NCBI RefSeq assembly: GCF_024586455.1
Contig: NC_065922.1
Location: forward strand, 15,558,089 to 15,622,088
Source: Bactrocera neohumeralis
Taxonomy: Eukaryota > Arthropoda > Insecta > Diptera > Tephritidae
Direction of reading: 5' to 3'
Length of the DNA: 64,000 bases
Within the stretch, counting starts at the first letter, position 1; the number at the start of each line of letters is the position of its first letter. The position numbers and the translations under genes are program-made. A model generated the notes under the pieces. The model was not told where the DNA came from. It worked only from the letters and a program-made list of their open reading frames with translations, and made no database searches. Positions 23,040 through 34,850 of this stretch are shown in pieces.

Positions 23040-24090
23040 AACTTCTCTTCAAGTAGGAAGTGTTGAGTTGTTTCCACCTCATCTTCTTCCATACAGCTTC
23101 TGCAGATGGCGTCTGGTAAAGTTCCCAGCCTTATAGCATGGTCGCCAACAGGGCAATGACCTGTTAACAGGTCCACAACTAGGGAGAGGCTAGCGCTACT
23201 CAGGGCAAAAATATCACTAGATCTCTTACGATCGATCTTGAGCCAAAAGGCTTTTGCGATAACACATGTACTGATGGTGACCTAGCGCTGTCCAAACTTC
23301 CGCTACTGCTACTTTAATGGCTGCAACTTCGGGAACACTGCAATAGTCAGAAGTCAGAAGCTGGAAGTCAGAAGCTGGAAATTGATGGAAAGCTCCTGAC
23401 CAACTTACTTCCAAGCTTTGACCCATCCGTAAAGAAGCTCACTGCCTCTCTCCTCCAAGGGTTTCTTCCCTCGCTGGCATATGGGTAGAAAAGGAGCCGC
23501 CAAAGTTCGGTTTGGCGACTACGTGATCCAAGTGAAGATGATCCAGTATGAAGTCAAAGTGTGTGAGAACTTCCGAATATTCAGAAACGTGTTCCGTTAG
23601 GCACCCAGATTCTCTGAGTCTAATAGCAACTTTCGCAGCCATACACCTTTTGACGATGTCTACGGGCACTATCTGCAAGATGGCGTTAAGTGCCATGGTT
23701 GAAGTGGACCTTAGTGCACCACACATACTGATGAGCGTCGCCCTTTGACCGCTTTGGAGTTTGTTTCCAAGTGTGGTCGTTTCTAGAGGCCTCCACCACT
23801 TAAAGACTCCGTAGAACATAATGGGCTTGACCATGGTGTTGTAGAGAACCACTTTTGGTAAGAGACCCCACTTTTTGACAATGGCTTCTCTACAGTAATC
23901 TACGGCAATCGATGCGTTTTTTGCTCTCTCTTCGATATTCAGCTTCTGTGAAGCTTCCTATCCAAGATGAGCCCTAGATATTTCCCTGCATCCGTCGGTT
24001 GCAGGCAGATGACTCCCATTTGTGGCAGTGGTGCCACCGGGATCTTGTATCTTTTAGTAAATAAAATCATCTCGGTTCACATATCCTTAT
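23040..24090 (-). mobile_element. Family B non-LTR C-terminal half (reverse transcriptase thumb to zinc motif)
   Basis: On the minus strand, 23852-23439 is an open frame with VLYNTMVKPIMFYGVFKWW, ALRSTSTMALNAILQIVPVD and MAAKVAIRLRESG. This order is typical of the thumb/connection region of R1/LOA-like ORF2. RNase H-like DNA follows, and 23130-23050 gives ICRSCMEEDEVETTQHFLLEE, the C-terminal zinc motif. Upstream (23870-24060) the DNA encodes the preceding part with stops. It is inactive. Confidence 0.8.
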
Positions 24091-25479
24091 ACATAGAAAT
24101 ATATTAACGTTGTCGAAGAACAATCAAGCCATTCTTTTGTATGCTTAGTTAAAAATAGGGCATAATATTTTATTTCGATCAAAGTGGACTTAGCAAACAA
24201 TCACTGTCAATTGCAGCGTCGAAGACATTTTCATAATTTTCCAATTATATGAGAAGCAGTTATGCGTGTAAGCAAATGGGCGACGGCGACAAGCTAAAAC
24301 TATAAAAAAGAAAGTATAAAAGCTTTGAAAAATGATGCAGCTGCGCTGGGCTAGCACTAATACTAACACAATTGCACAAGCCGTTGCATATACGAATTTC
24401 CATGCATGCCATTATATAAAAGTAAGTAAGCATTTATATAATATATATATATATATAACTGAAATGCATATGCAAAAGGGCCCTCCATTTGACTGCCACT
24501 ACAGCCAACAACAACTACACGATCGTATGCTCGTGTGTGCCTCAGTCGATGGTACAATTTTTCACTCTCAAATCCGCATGAAAAATTAAATCGGAAAATG
24601 ATACGGAGATAAGCAACAACAGCTGCAACCAATAAATGGCTGCAGCAGAAGCTGAAGATTTCACTTCTTGGCACAAGGAAGGCAGACAAAGATTTTGGCA
24701 AGCAAAATTTGGCCAACCGATAAAAAGAAGTAAGTAAAACGCAGAAGATACATTGTTTACTTACCGTCGGCGAGAGGAGTGTAGCGGATTGGCGAAGCGC
24801 AGCTGCAAATGTTGCAAGACGCATATTGTTGCATGGCGCGGTTCATTACATATAATACATACATATACAGAAGCACACAAATATGTGCACTTGCACGCTG
24901 ACTTATTTAAATAAAATATTTTTCTTGAAAAACTGCTTTCACGCAATTTGGGTCATTGTCAGTGTGATTGCAAAGCAATGCATATTGCTGCAGTTGCACG
25001 CGCAAACACAAACATATTCCAATAAAAGTGTTTGTGTGTGTGTATGTAAGCACTCCATTTGCTACAAAGGCACGTTTTCTTTTGCGTATGGCGTGTTTTC
25101 CTCAAACAATAATCACATTTGAATATGAAAGCAATGATTTGGCGGCGTGACAGCGAGGGACGCATGCGGTGCGGCGTATTAGATATGCAATCAATTATGC
25201 TTTGCGATAAGCAATGATTATTTCTATAAAATCTTCTGTGATTGGAAGCAATATAAGCATAACAATTGGTATTGGTGTACTGTGGCTTGCGGGGCGTATG
25301 AGTAACATTACAAAGTGAATTGATACGGGCGAAAGTCTTATGGAAAATTCTATTAGATTTGTCCAAAAATGTTAAAAAACGATTCTAAAAATTATGTATT
25401 TGTAGATATTTACTCCTTTATAGCAATAATTGCCAAGTTTCCTTTGTATTCTATGTGACATGGCATGGTTGACATGGCG
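24091..25479. other. Microsatellite-rich unique DNA, no gene seen
   Basis: It contains (TA)n at 24437-24455, TG/CA repeats near 25035 and a GC-richer block (25080-25300) with TGCAATCAATTATGCT-like AT motifs. This resembles non-coding DNA near insect developmental genes, but I can assign no function. Confidence 0.4.
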
Positions 25480-26715
25480 TATGAGTAACTTTTTTTACAA
25501 CAGCGCGCCACTCGTTCTTCTTTTTCCATATTTGGCGCTAATTGGAGATTCCAAGTGTAGCCAGGTCCTTTCCAATGGAGTGGCGGTCTTCCTCATCCTC
25601 TGCTTCCCCTGGCGGGTACTGCGTCGAATGCACTCAGAGCTGGAGTGTTTTCATCCATTCTAACGATATGACCTAGCCAGCGTAGCCGCTGTCACTTAAT
25701 TCACTGAACTATATTAATGTCGTAGTATATCTTGTGCAGCTCATCGTTCCATCGATTGCGGTATTCGCCGTGGCCAACGCGCAAAGGACCATAAATCTTT
25801 CGCAGAACCTTTCTCACGAAAACTCGTAATGTCGACTCACCAGATGTTGTCATCGTCCATGCCTCTGCACCATACAGACGGAGATGATGAGTGACTTATA
25901 GAATTTGGTCTTTCTTCGTCTTGAGAAGACTTTGCTTCGCTTTGGTTTTCGAGGCTGACGTTAATGTTGGTGTTAACGCTGGTTCTAAGATAGACGGAAT
26001 TATCGACGACTTCGAAGTTACGACTATCAACAGTGTAATGGGAGCCAAGTCGCAAGTCTGATGATTGTTTGTTTGATGACAGAAGATACTAGGTGTGTTC
26101 CAAAGTAAACAAGACTTAAAAAAAAAGACAGAACAAATAGTTTTTTCGGCAAAATCAATTTATTTTATTCAAATTAGTCTCACTTTTGACTTCTCCATGC
26201 GCGGTTTTTTGGGTTTCGGCTTGTCCGGTGCCTTCCATTCAGAACTCTGGCGTTTCATTTCGGGATCATATTGGAAACACCAATTTTCGTCACCAGTCAC
26301 AATACTGTAACTTCACTTCCAATCGATGAAATATCTTGAAATTCTCACTGGATAAAGATAGCAGATTCTAACGCATCAGTCGACATATAGATGGCGCCAC
26401 CAGTAGGCGCTAGATTCGAAAAGTCCTGTTTACTTTGAAATGCACCTTGTATTTTGTCATGCCCACGTTCACTTCCAAACCCATTTGCTTGGCTTCTTTG
26501 TCCAACCTGGAGAAAGCAGAACTAGCGGCGCGGTTATTGAGGCCACTGATATCGATGTCATCGGCGAGATCGCCAGCAGTTGTACATTCTTATAGTAGAT
26601 TGTATCTTCTCCATTCAGATCTGCAGATCGAATTATTTTCGCCAGGAGTAGATTGAAGAAGTCGCACGATAGAAAGTCGCCTTGTCTGAAACGAAGTTTG
26701 GTATCGAACGGCTCA
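25480..26715 (-). mobile_element. Family A non-LTR copy, 5'-truncated, split by a mariner insertion
   Basis: Minus orientation throughout. 25480-25660 is the 3' part. 25660-26088 encodes the C-terminal half (DIVKRI.., RKIYGPL, SDESTLRVF.., SLIIP.L..). 26450-26715 continues with the KQMGLEVNV.. region, the position of the YADD box (altered), and FRQGDFLS toward a 5' truncation near 26715. The coding sequence is interrupted exactly at 26089-26449 by a mariner element, and resumes directly afterwards. Confidence 0.85.
26089..26449. mobile_element. Mariner MITE, 361 bp, nested in family A copy
   Basis: It is flanked by TA (26087-26088 and 26450-26451). The left end is CTAGGTGTGTTCCAAAGTAA and the right end is the inverse, ..GTCCTGTTTACTTTGAAATGCACCTTG. 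The subterminal AGATAGCAGATTCTAA, GTCGACATATA and ATGGCGCCACCAG blocks match the 572-bp copy at 16487-17058. Internally it keeps a different, more C-terminal piece (CCTTCCATTCAGAACTCTGG to CCAATTTTCGTCACCAG, antisense of the D1 region). The two are therefore independent deletion derivatives of one mariner. Confidence 0.88.
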
Positions 26716-26719
26716 GACG

Positions 26720-28150
26720 TTTTTTTTCAAACATTGTGATCACTTCTTTTAATTATTTAACCTTAATTAATATACTTTTATTTTCACTTTCAGACATCTC
26801 AAAAATAAATATTCCTTATGACCATAATGAAAAAATATTTTTAGGTCATCCTTGACATCCGGTCAATACATATTCAAGTGAAGTATGATGCAATGCCTAC
26901 AGCCAGCCCGCACATAATTTTAGGCTATTGGAGTTAGACTCGGCGTTTCTACGGGCATTGTGTTATATTCGATCTTCTTAATGAGCGCGTGCGAAATTGG
27001 TATCGCAACCGAAAAAATTGAGTTTCATGAAGTATTAAATACAATGTTTTCATTCCCTCGAAGAGAAGAATAGATCAATGGTTCTGTGATCGACTCGGCG
27101 ATGAAATCTATATATTCTTCTTCTGTAGTAATCAATATTCAGAAGGAAGCTTCAAACTCAATGACTATAATTCAGTCTTTCTGTCCGAAATTGTTACTAA
27201 TTTGGCTTCTGTTCTTAAGCGACAATTATGGTAAGGTTATCAGTAGCTCTTACACTAAGTCTCACTGCGTCAGGTTATGCAAGAAGGCAATAGCTAGGCA
27301 CTCAACTCAACTCAATTAATATCTTCTAGAATTAAAAGGAGGACGAGCAGGTGCAGCTAGGAGCACAATTCTCTTAAACTGTCGTAGACCATTGAGTTGC
27401 TTCAATGGTTGTTTGAAGAATTTAACCCTAGAGGAAAACCTCAAGTTTTGGAACACTAGCCACACTAACAACTGATCCACAAAGTTACTATGCAAGGCAA
27501 GTGTTATTGGAGACAGGCCAAAAATCTTCTATTTCTAGACAAAGGGAAACTTAGTAGTATTGGAGAGGTCACTACAGGACCCTACCATAAAGATGCCAAC
27601 CGCACAAAATTGTAGAAATGGTTTTGAGGCTGATGAGACACTGGAATAATATTAATATAATATAAGAATTGGATAGGTTTTCTTAGAGGTGTCTAGGAAC
27701 CCACCTACTGCAAACAGGATGATAATCGTGCAAATTTTTACTCAACCAAAAAATCACCACATGCTTTTTGGATAATTTATTTCTTTCCAACGAGTTATGT
27801 GTATTGATCCCACGCTAAACTTAAATCAAACCAGAACCACTCGCCGTGACTGACTAATATTTACTTTCCAACAGTGTCCTTCTCGCCAGCTTTGTGTAAA
27901 ATGCCGCTGAAAAATATGTTATTATGCATATTTTCGTAATAAATAATCTTCGTTTGTGGCTTCGCTTGACTTACGTTGACCTTTGAAGCCGAGGCAACAA
28001 AGATGAAAGCCCGGCGAACCATGCACTTCGAGCAAGAATTTTAACGACGCTTTCAAACAATGCTCGCAACTAGAAAATATGTACGTAACTTCTTTGCTAC
28101 TGTTATGTACACACATATGTTTGCACATATGCTTAGTTTGCGTATATGAA
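26720..28150. other. Unassigned DNA with weak non-LTR traces
   Basis: I see no host gene. The stretch at 27590-27660 reads CRNGFEADETLE on the plus strand, faintly like the family B C-terminal zinc motif, but this is not enough to assign it. Confidence 0.35.
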
Positions 28151-28924
28151 GGGTGATTCATTTCGAGTTTCTCTACTTTTTTAAAGGAAAACCACTGAAA
28201 CTTCAAATTTAATGGAAACGTTTATTATCATTCGAAAGAACATACTGTCGCCTTAATTTTTCGAAGACTATCTCTTTTAAATGTTGGCCGCGACTATGTC
28301 TCAGATGACCCATCCGCTGAGTCTAATTACCGATGACTCGTTCGAGCATTACGACTGGTGACGGGCGAATGACACGCGTGATGTTTTGTGCCAAGGCTTG
28401 AATCGAAGTGGGATTGTCCGCATAGACTTTAGAATTTATATATACTCAAAGAAAAAAGTCTAACGGTGTGATATCACACGATCCAAAAACGTGAAATTAT
28501 CTGCTCACCGAAGTGTTCTCTCAATAAATCCATTGTTTGACGCGATGTGATGAAAGTGGCGTCATATTGTTGTCGCCGAGATCACGAGCTAAAATTTTAG
28601 ATATGAAATAGTCGATGATTCCATCGCCCCACAAACCACACCAAACCATTGTTTTTTCTAAATGAAATGGCAGCTCTTGAATCTCTTCAGGTTGTTCTTC
28701 GTCAGGAATGCGGCAATTTCGCTTATTTACATACCCATTGAGACAAAAATGGGCCTCAACGCTGAACAAAATTTGCCGCGAAAACATCGGATCTTCTTGG
28801 AAGTTTTCAAGAGTCCGTAGAGCGAAGCGATGTCGCTTGGCAAGGACGAGGACAGCCTGGCACGACTTACTGCTAAAATGCCAATTTTTAGGCTATTGAG
28901 AGAAGAACCTCCATTGGATCACCC
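28151..28924 (-). mobile_element. Rosa-like mariner, internally deleted copy with terminal inverted repeats
   Basis: The left end GGGTGATTCATTTCGAGTTT and the right end (inverse reading GGGTGATCCAATGGAGGTTC) match the ends of the copies at 40445 and 43450. Minus frames encode the C-terminal block (28250-28430) and then FSVEAHFCLNGYVNKRNCRI and EELPFHLEKTMVWCGLW around the first catalytic residue (here Val replaces Asp in the FSDEAHF motif). The N-terminal DNA-binding region is deleted between about 28830 and 28890. Confidence 0.85.
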
Positions 28925-29479
28925 GTTATAACAGTGCAATCAGTAGAATGTGAAACAAAGCCAAGCTCTAACTGTAGCGCTTTTCAGCGTCGCATGTGCG
29001 CTTGTTTTCTCTGGAAATATTTACACTGACCGAGCTTGTTGCATGTAATAATAAATAATCCCCTGCCAATATATACTAACGTATATTGTATAACGGAGTG
29101 TTTGTGGTGAAAGCTACTCTTAGTTAGCACATATGAATATATGTATGTATGTCTCTATATGTACATATGCGGTTACGTGCTCAAAAATGCTGTTACGAAA
29201 ATGTGTGTGTGTATGTGTATAAAGTATTTTTTATGGCAACGAGTAGCGCGCGCTTCTAAGTGCATTGCCATGTTAGCAATGAAACACATTCCTGATATAC
29301 TGAAGAACAGCGTTAATCAGATGTTTTATAATCACTGCACTTTAAAAAAATGGTGGATATTTCAAGGTCACCTTTCGGGTTTTGTTCTCCGAAAATGTAT
29401 ATTAAGTACATATTAGTCGGTGTCTTCTTTTGATCTTCTTAAGGAGTATATAAAAATATTTAATTATTTAACAATATTA
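28925..29479. other. No gene seen
   Basis: TATGTATGTATG repeats (29138-29155) and TGTGTATG repeats (29200-29220) occur in otherwise featureless DNA. Confidence 0.4.
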
Positions 29480-30190
29480 ATTTTGTCACCTTCAATGTAA
29501 TCCCCACCCACATGTAATAATCTTATGCCAATCGATTTTTCTAGTCCTCAAAACACTAATTTTTCATAAAGACTTTTTGGTTTGACCTTCAGCTCCTTTA
29601 GCGAAGTTTGTTTTATCTCTTTGTTCGACTGAAAACGGGTTCCATTCCGATGATTGATGTCTTGTTTGCATATCAAACAACAAACCCATATCTCATCGGC
29701 AGTTATAATGCTCTCCATTAATGAGGAATCGAAATTCGCACGATCAAGCATGTCCGAAAAGACCTGTTTACGATATTCTTTTTGAAAAAAAATTCAGCTT
29801 TATCGGAACGAGTCGAGCAAGAACGCGTTTCATACCCACAATATCCACCAAAATCATTCCATATCCTTCACATTTTTAATATTTCCATCAGTTGAAGAGG
29901 CATGTCTTCAACGATCTCTCGACCGTCTTTGAAGGCTTTGTACCACTTGTGTTTTTGGTAAAACGGAATCACTGTTAGACTTTTCCAATATTCGCAACGA
30001 CTCAGCACACGAATTTTTTTAGAAATACAAAATTTGAGACAAATTCTTTCTTCGATATTTTTATCCGATATCCGACTTAAGCAGTTGCTGTAAACAAACT
30101 GGTTGACAGATCGCGCTTATATTTGCCACAGTATTAAAAGACAGTTCTTCCATCTTAGCAAAATACATTTTTGTGAAATATCATTTACCC
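29480..30190 (-). mobile_element. Mariner transposase relic (N-terminus to first catalytic Asp)
   Basis: Minus frames from about 30170 give the N-terminal QILYF..NSCAESLRILEK region. After stops comes 29751-29548 with MLDRANFDSSLMESIITADEIWV, where the D of ADE is the position of the first catalytic Asp (ITGDETWV in active relatives). The linker between is frameshifted. No C-terminal catalytic residues are present. Confidence 0.75.
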
Positions 30191-30894
30191 GGGAATTTAA
30201 TTAGATTTTTCGGGTTACTGTTTTGTCACAATGTATCATTGTTGTATGCAAACTGCAGATGCTTACTCTTAAGTTTATGCTTGATTGCGCCACTACAGAG
30301 AATTTTCGGGGTAAAAGTCATGGCTTTTTAATTTCAGAATAAAATAAATTATTACTGACAATTAGCCAGTGGTTAAACTTCTAGGAGAGAATGATGAGAT
30401 GCCGTTTCTTCGTCTTGTTCGACGAAAACTTCCAATACCTGGGCTAAATGCTTAGAGAAGTTCTGGACATTGCCGCTATCACATCTGCATAACTCTGAAG
30501 TTTACATATAGTTTCTCCAATCTTCTTTTTAAGATCAAAACTATCCCAACTATTCCAAAGGACTTGTTACGGATATGTTAAAAAGTCAATTTGTGGCTAT
30601 TAATTTACTTTCACTTGAATTGAAAGTACTATTTCAAAAATGTGAATGTGTTAGACAACGGAGATCCTGAGTTCCACAATATGTCGAAAACATGAAGAGG
30701 TATGGAAAACGTTGGTTATTTTGGGACATACCATCTGAACAAAAGAAACATATTTTCAAGTATTTGCTAGATGGTAGAACAGTCTGAAGGCAGCTCTGAT
30801 GAATGCAGAGGCTTCAGCTGTGTTGTCAAGCATATTTTTTACGATCTCAGCTTGAAGTCGTTTCTACAAAAGATTCAGGTCTTTAGCTGTGTTT
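30191..30894. other. No gene seen
   Basis: Short frames only, without similarity. Confidence 0.4.
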
Positions 30895-31850
30895 TCGTGG
30901 GTAAAAGTCAAACCAGGAGATGGTGAACACGATTCCCCAAACGATGACGATGGAGCAGATGTTCCATTGCCCGACTATGAAGAAGTTCGAATAGCAATTA
31001 CCCGCCAACAAAGCGGCGGTTGCCTACAGATTGCTGACCGAGCTATTCAAACATGGCGGGCGACGAAGAACTGATAAGGAGCATGCATCAGTTTCTTTGT
31101 AAAATATGGTCGGATGAAAGCATACCCAACGATTGGAATTTAAGTGTGCTCTGCCCAATCCATAAAATGGGAGATCCCACAATCTGCGCCAACAACCGTG
31201 AGATAAGTCTCCCAAACATCGCGTATAAGGTTCTATCGAGCGGATTATGTGAAAAATTAAAGCCTACCGTCAACAAATTGATTGGACCTTATCAGTAAGG
31301 CTTCAGGCCTGTAAAATAAACAACTGCCAAATCTTGGAAAAGACGTGTGAAAAGAAAATCGACACACACCACCTCTTCGTCAATTTCAAAGCTGCTTTTG
31401 ACAGCACGAAAAGGAGCTCTCTTTATGCCTCGATGTCTTAATTTGATATCCCCGCAAAATTAAGCTGACATTGAACAATACCAAAAGCTCAGTCAGGATT
31501 GGGAAGAACCTCTCCGAGCCATTCGATACCAAAACGAGGTTCAGACAAAGCGACTTTCTGTCATGTGACTTCTTCAATCTACTGCTGGAAAAAATTATTC
31601 GAGTTACAGATCTGAATATAGATGGTACGGATGGTATGGATGGAAGCTTAGCAAATGGGTCTGAGTAGGCAATTGAGAAGGAAAGGCGTCTCATGACGAA
31701 GAAAGACCAAACTCTATAAGTCGCTCATAATTCCCGTCCTGCCATATGGTGCAGAGGCTTGGACGATGACAACAACTGATGAGTCGACTTTGCGAGTTTT
31801 CGAGAGAAAGGTTCTGTGAGAGATTTGTGGTCTTTTAAGCATTGTCAAAT
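30895..31850 (+). mobile_element. Family A non-LTR fragment, sense orientation, reverse transcriptase domain
   Basis: Plus frames give VKPGDGEHDSPNDDDGADV and LPDYEEVRIAITRQQSGG; then LIRSMHQFLCKIWSDESIP and DWNLSVLCPIHKMGDPTICA are followed by NREISLPNIAYKVLSSGL. After a frameshift comes the FKAAFDS motif (31390) and RFRQSDFLSCDFFNLLLEKI. The YADD region is deleted, and the C-terminal SLIIPVLPYGAEAWT segment follows at 31725. This is the most informative family A reverse transcriptase in the window, but it is clearly dead. Confidence 0.85.
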
Positions 31851-33569
31851 GAATATTGCCTAACCCATTCGAGGCCGTCGTTTAAGCAAGAACTAAAAAC
31901 ATTTTCTATTGCAAAAGCTTAGCACTTCAGTTGCTTGTGAAGTATGCCAAATTCCGCTTCATAAAAGACAGGCTTTCAAATATAATACACACACATACAT
32001 ATATGTATGTATGTATATACATTGAAATGAAATTATTTTAACCGCAGCAGCCTTTCGAGCGAAAGCGATAAATTGCAAATTGTTTGCAGTTCAATGCGTA
32101 ATGACTTAACTGTGCAACAACAAGGGAACAAAAACGATACAACAAATCATATGTTGGCTTAACAAGAATTGTTGCCTTCGCACACGCACATACACACTCA
32201 CACAACGCCCAACACACATTTGACATTTATGGTAATTGCACTTTTATTGCTAAGCAAGCGAAGGATATCAAATTTTTAAGTGCATATTTCACACGCCAAC
32301 AGCCAAGGCGGCAGCATATTTCGCAACAACAACAAAAACAGCCACAATGGCGCAAGGCTAGCAAGCGCTGTTCCTGCCAACAATCGCGTTAGTGGGTTTT
32401 TGCAAGTGACTGTGTGTATGTGTGTGCGTGTGCGTGTGAGTGACAGCCGAAGGATAAATGAAATGTGACAATTTGAATAAAATGAAGCGGCAAAAGTGTG
32501 CGAGTGCGCAGAAAGAATTTCAAATATTTTACATTTAATTTATGAATATGCATACACCGACACCGACACATACATATATTACATATGCATGCGTGTGTGT
32601 GTGTGTTTGTGTGAAAATGCAATTAAAAGTTAAATTGCATCAAACGCAATTTACATGCAAAACTACTTAAGTATGCATGCAACATTTTCCTGCCTTCCTG
32701 CCAGGCGGTGGAGCGCCTCAACAACCGCACACACACACACACACACACACGCTCACATACTTGTCAAGCAGCTCACACCGTTGTGTTGTTAGGCATCCGC
32801 TCGCATTGCCACGCAACGTTACGGTGTCTTGCAGCCTTTTCCGGGCAACGCACCGCTGCTCACTTTGCTGTGCGTAACGCCAGCGCTGGCATTGTTGCCA
32901 CATGCGCGTTGCATGTGCCGTTGTTGCATGCTTCACTGCCATTCATATTGTTAATGCTCTGTTCTAAAAGTAATGTCGCCAGCATTCTTTTTTCACCAAC
33001 AACAACAACAATAACAACAAGTTGTTGGCATTTCCTACATGCCGTTATGCCAGTTTGTCGTCGCTACAATGAAATTCTGCAATTCTGAGTGATGTTGCTG
33101 GCGTGGCGACTTGCAACTGCGTGAATGGGTGAAGCAGCGGGCGACTGTTGCTCAGCAGTGTGAGCCGTATGACGTTTGTGGCATGTGTATGCGGTGCTAT
33201 GCTGTGCTGCGCTATGCTACGCTCGAGCCGACGTGTGAGCTGCTGGCTTGCATATGCCTGTGTGCGCATTCTCATGCATATCATCCGGTTTATTAGTGTT
33301 GGTGTCGCTGCGTTTTAGTGATGAATTTGCACATGAATTGGGACGGCCGACAGTGTGACGCTGTTGCATGTGCCACATACCATTTTGTAGAATATATTTT
33401 TGTATATTTTTCTACTTTTAAATTCACTTAACGCTCTCTGGGTATGTTGTGCAACTTCCGTTAAACACATGCACTGGCAACTGGATATTTTAAATAAGTG
33501 AAATTCAGTTTGACTAGTTTTATGGGAGTCAAATGGTAACTAGTTGCGCGATTAAATACAATGTCACCA
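31851..33569. other. Microsatellite-rich unique DNA, no gene seen
   Basis: The interval includes TATGTATGTATG (31999-32020), (TG)n with TGTGCG variants (32410-32440), CCGACACCGACAC (32555) and (CA)n at 32728-32750. Its composition is balanced with many TGC/GCA triplets, and no frame has similarity to a known protein. Confidence 0.4.
32728..32750. repeat. (CA)n microsatellite
   Basis: Uninterrupted CA dinucleotides, about 11 units. Confidence 0.95.
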
Positions 33570-34850
33570 ATAGTTACGAGCTGGAGTGTTTTCATCCACT
33601 CGGACGACAAGACCTAGCCAGCGTAGCTGCGGTCTCTTAATTCGCTGAACTATGTCAATGTCGTCGTATGTCTCAAACAGCTAATCCTTCCATCGACTGC
33701 GGCATTCACCGTCCGCAAAGGACCATAAATCTTCCGCAGAACCTTGCTATCGAAAACTCGTAACGTCGACTCATCAGATGTTTTCATTGTCCATGCCTCT
33801 GCACCATATAGTTGAACGGGAATAATCAGTGACTTATAGAATTTTGTCTTTGTTCGTCTCGAGAGGGCTTTACTTCTCAATTTCCTGCTCAGTCCGACGT
33901 AGCACTTGTTGGCAAGAGTTATTCTGCGCTCTTATTGATGTTAATGACCAGCAAGATAGAGGAAATTATCTACAATTTCGATGTTATACATATCCTTCAA
34001 CAGTGTCGTGGGAGCCAAGTCGCGATTGCGACGACTGTTTGTTTGACGACAGGAGGTATTTCGTCATGCTCTCGTTCACTACCACACCCATTTGCTTTTT
34101 GGTGCAACCTGGAGATGTTATCAGCGTACGCCATTAGACTCTTGTAGATGATTGTACCTTTTTTAGTCAGATCTGCAGCTCGAATTATTTCCTACAGCAG
34201 AAGATTGAAGAAGACGGACGATAGGGAGGGAGTCGCCTTGTCTGAAACCTCGTTTGGTATTGAATGACTCGGAGAGGTCCTTCCCGATCCTAATGGAGCT
34301 GTTGATATTGCTCAACGTCAGTTTATACAGCCATATTAGTTTTGCGGGGATACCAAATTCAGACATAGCGGGCCTTTATGCCGCCCATTTTCGTGCTGTC
34401 AAAAGCAGCTTTGAAATCGCTGCTGTGGTGTGTGTCGATCTTCTTTTCACGGGTCTTTTCCAAGATTTGGCCATCTTGGGCTGTGGTGGATGGAGCCATG
34501 TGCAGAAGTTCACGCATGTGTGGAAAGTTCTTTGAGAGCCATTCACAAGGGAACGATTTCAGAAACGATTCTTTTACATATGCCTCAAACAGCTCACGAC
34601 TTCCGGTCTTAGACCAAGAATCCTTTGGATAGCAAAAAAATATCCGTTTGAAGGCGGGCTAAAGTAAGAACCTCCCCAGGGTTGTGCGCTGGGTTTGGGA
34701 CCTACAACGTTAAAAAACACCTCCAATGAAAAGAAGAAAACAGTCTCGGATGAGACACCCCCCTTTTGATGACGACCACCGCAAATGCTTAAGGGCATGC
34801 ACATGGAATGTCCGGTCCCATATTTGAGAAGAAGCTGGTGAAGCTGGTAC
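33570..34850. mobile_element. Family A non-LTR, head-to-head rearranged copy
   Basis: 33570-34475 is coding DNA in minus orientation. It runs from the 3' side through RKIYGPLRTVNAAVD, MKTSDESTLRVF, KSKALSRRTKTKFYKSLIIP and RFRQGDSLP to the DFKAAFDS motif and a KSWKRPVK-like end. At about 34478 the sequence switches to plus orientation: GGTGGATGGAGCCATGTGCA (5' terminus), CATTCACAAGGGAACG, CTTTTACATATGCCTCAA, ACATTCCGTTTGAA-like leader, then TTAAGGGCATGCACATGGAA, where the family's first coding segment begins. No intact frame remains. Confidence 0.82.

Noticed and set aside
27300..27660. A possible family B fragment based on CRNGFEADETLE.
   Set aside because: Only a few residues match and the flanks do not follow the family B order.
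32708..33296. Several open frames on both strands in the CA/TGC-rich block.
   Set aside because: The compositional bias keeps many frames open at once; none looks like a protein family.
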